Positions 23,749 to 23,772 of a DNA stretch of 23,772 nt are shown here, one piece after another. The position numbers and the translations under genes are program-made. Within the stretch, counting starts at the first letter, position 1. Each line of letters starts with the position of its first letter. The stretch is from Candidatus Mediterraneibacter stercorigallinarum (GTDB lineage: Bacteria > Bacillota > Clostridia > Lachnospirales > Lachnospiraceae), in the NCBI GenBank assembly GCA_019116185.1, contig DXCD01000176.1, forward strand, positions 1 to 23,772. The letters are read 5' to 3'. The notes under the pieces are model-generated. The model did not search any database. It saw only the letters and a list, made by a program, of their open reading frames with translations, and had not been told where the DNA came from.

Positions 23749-23772
23749 AAAAAGTGTGAACGGGGTCAGACC
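23738..23772 (+). CDS. Possible beginning of the next gene, cut by the window edge
   Basis: An ATG at 23738 overlaps the end of the dehydrogenase gene and stays open to the window edge (MNCEKSVNGVR). Overlapping starts are common in this cluster, and in related bacteria a haem-precursor gene such as hemA often follows the dehydrogenase. Only 11 codons are visible and the Shine-Dalgarno sequence is weak, so this is a guess based on position. Confidence 0.2.
   Translation, partial: MNCEKSVNGVR

Noticed and set aside
1..23772. Search for a cobalamin riboswitch (B12 box), rho-independent terminators, tRNA/rRNA, CRISPR arrays and insertion sequences
   Set aside because: No gccactg-like B12 box in a gap, no GC hairpin followed by a T-run, no RNA gene, no regular spaced repeats and no transposase were seen. 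A riboswitch, if any, should lie upstream of the window before the cobalt transporter genes.

Overview
The window is an almost gap-free, single-strand (+) gene cluster for anaerobic (early cobalt insertion) cobalamin biosynthesis. I count 22 complete genes, one gene truncated at the left edge and perhaps one beginning at the right edge. Base composition looks like roughly 55-60 % G+C by eye. Shine-Dalgarno sites are strong (aaaggagg, aggaggt). The gene complement (CbiK chelatase, CbiET fusion, CobA-HemD fusion, CbiMNQO-type cobalt ATPase) suggests a Gram-positive anaerobe of the Clostridia, most likely Lachnospiraceae. That placement is inferred from gene content and protein style, not from a marker gene.

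Layout. 1-264: tail of a CbiO-type cobalt ECF transporter ATPase. 261-5945: corrin ring building (cbiK, cbiD, cbiL, cbiF, cbiH, cbiET). 5924-7396: cbiA, first amidations. 7398-9843: lower-ligand activation and nucleotide loop assembly (cobT, cobS, a cobC-like phosphatase). 9857-13479: aminopropanol arm and remaining amidations (cbiB, cobD, cbiP). 13467-16043: uroporphyrinogen III supply and entry to the corrin branch (hemC, cobA-hemD fusion). 16091-21382: an oligopeptide/dipeptide-type ABC transporter (two permeases, a fused double ATPase, a lipoprotein binding protein). 21456-22514: cobU with a second, degenerate CobU-like domain. 22581-23261: cbiC. 23275-23748: precorrin-2 dehydrogenase.

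Together, HemC and HemD make uroporphyrinogen III, CobA methylates it to precorrin-2, the dehydrogenase oxidises that to sirohydrochlorin (factor II), and CbiK inserts cobalt. CbiL, CbiH, CbiF, CbiD, CbiT, CbiE and CbiC carry the ring to cobyrinate. CbiA, CbiP, CbiB/CobD and CobU/CobS/CobT/CobC finish the molecule. Two expected anaerobic-route genes, cbiG and cbiJ, are not in the window, nor are a corrinoid adenosyltransferase or benzimidazole synthesis genes.

Most neighbours overlap or lie within 90 bases of each other, and I see no rho-independent terminator, no B12-box-like riboswitch core, no tRNA/rRNA, no CRISPR and no mobile element. One long transcription unit with its promoter upstream of the window is the simplest reading. 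There is no stretch over 300 bases without a gene; the longest gap is 86 bases (1032-1117). The pathway itself is well known. The least expected element is the oligopeptide-type transporter embedded in it.
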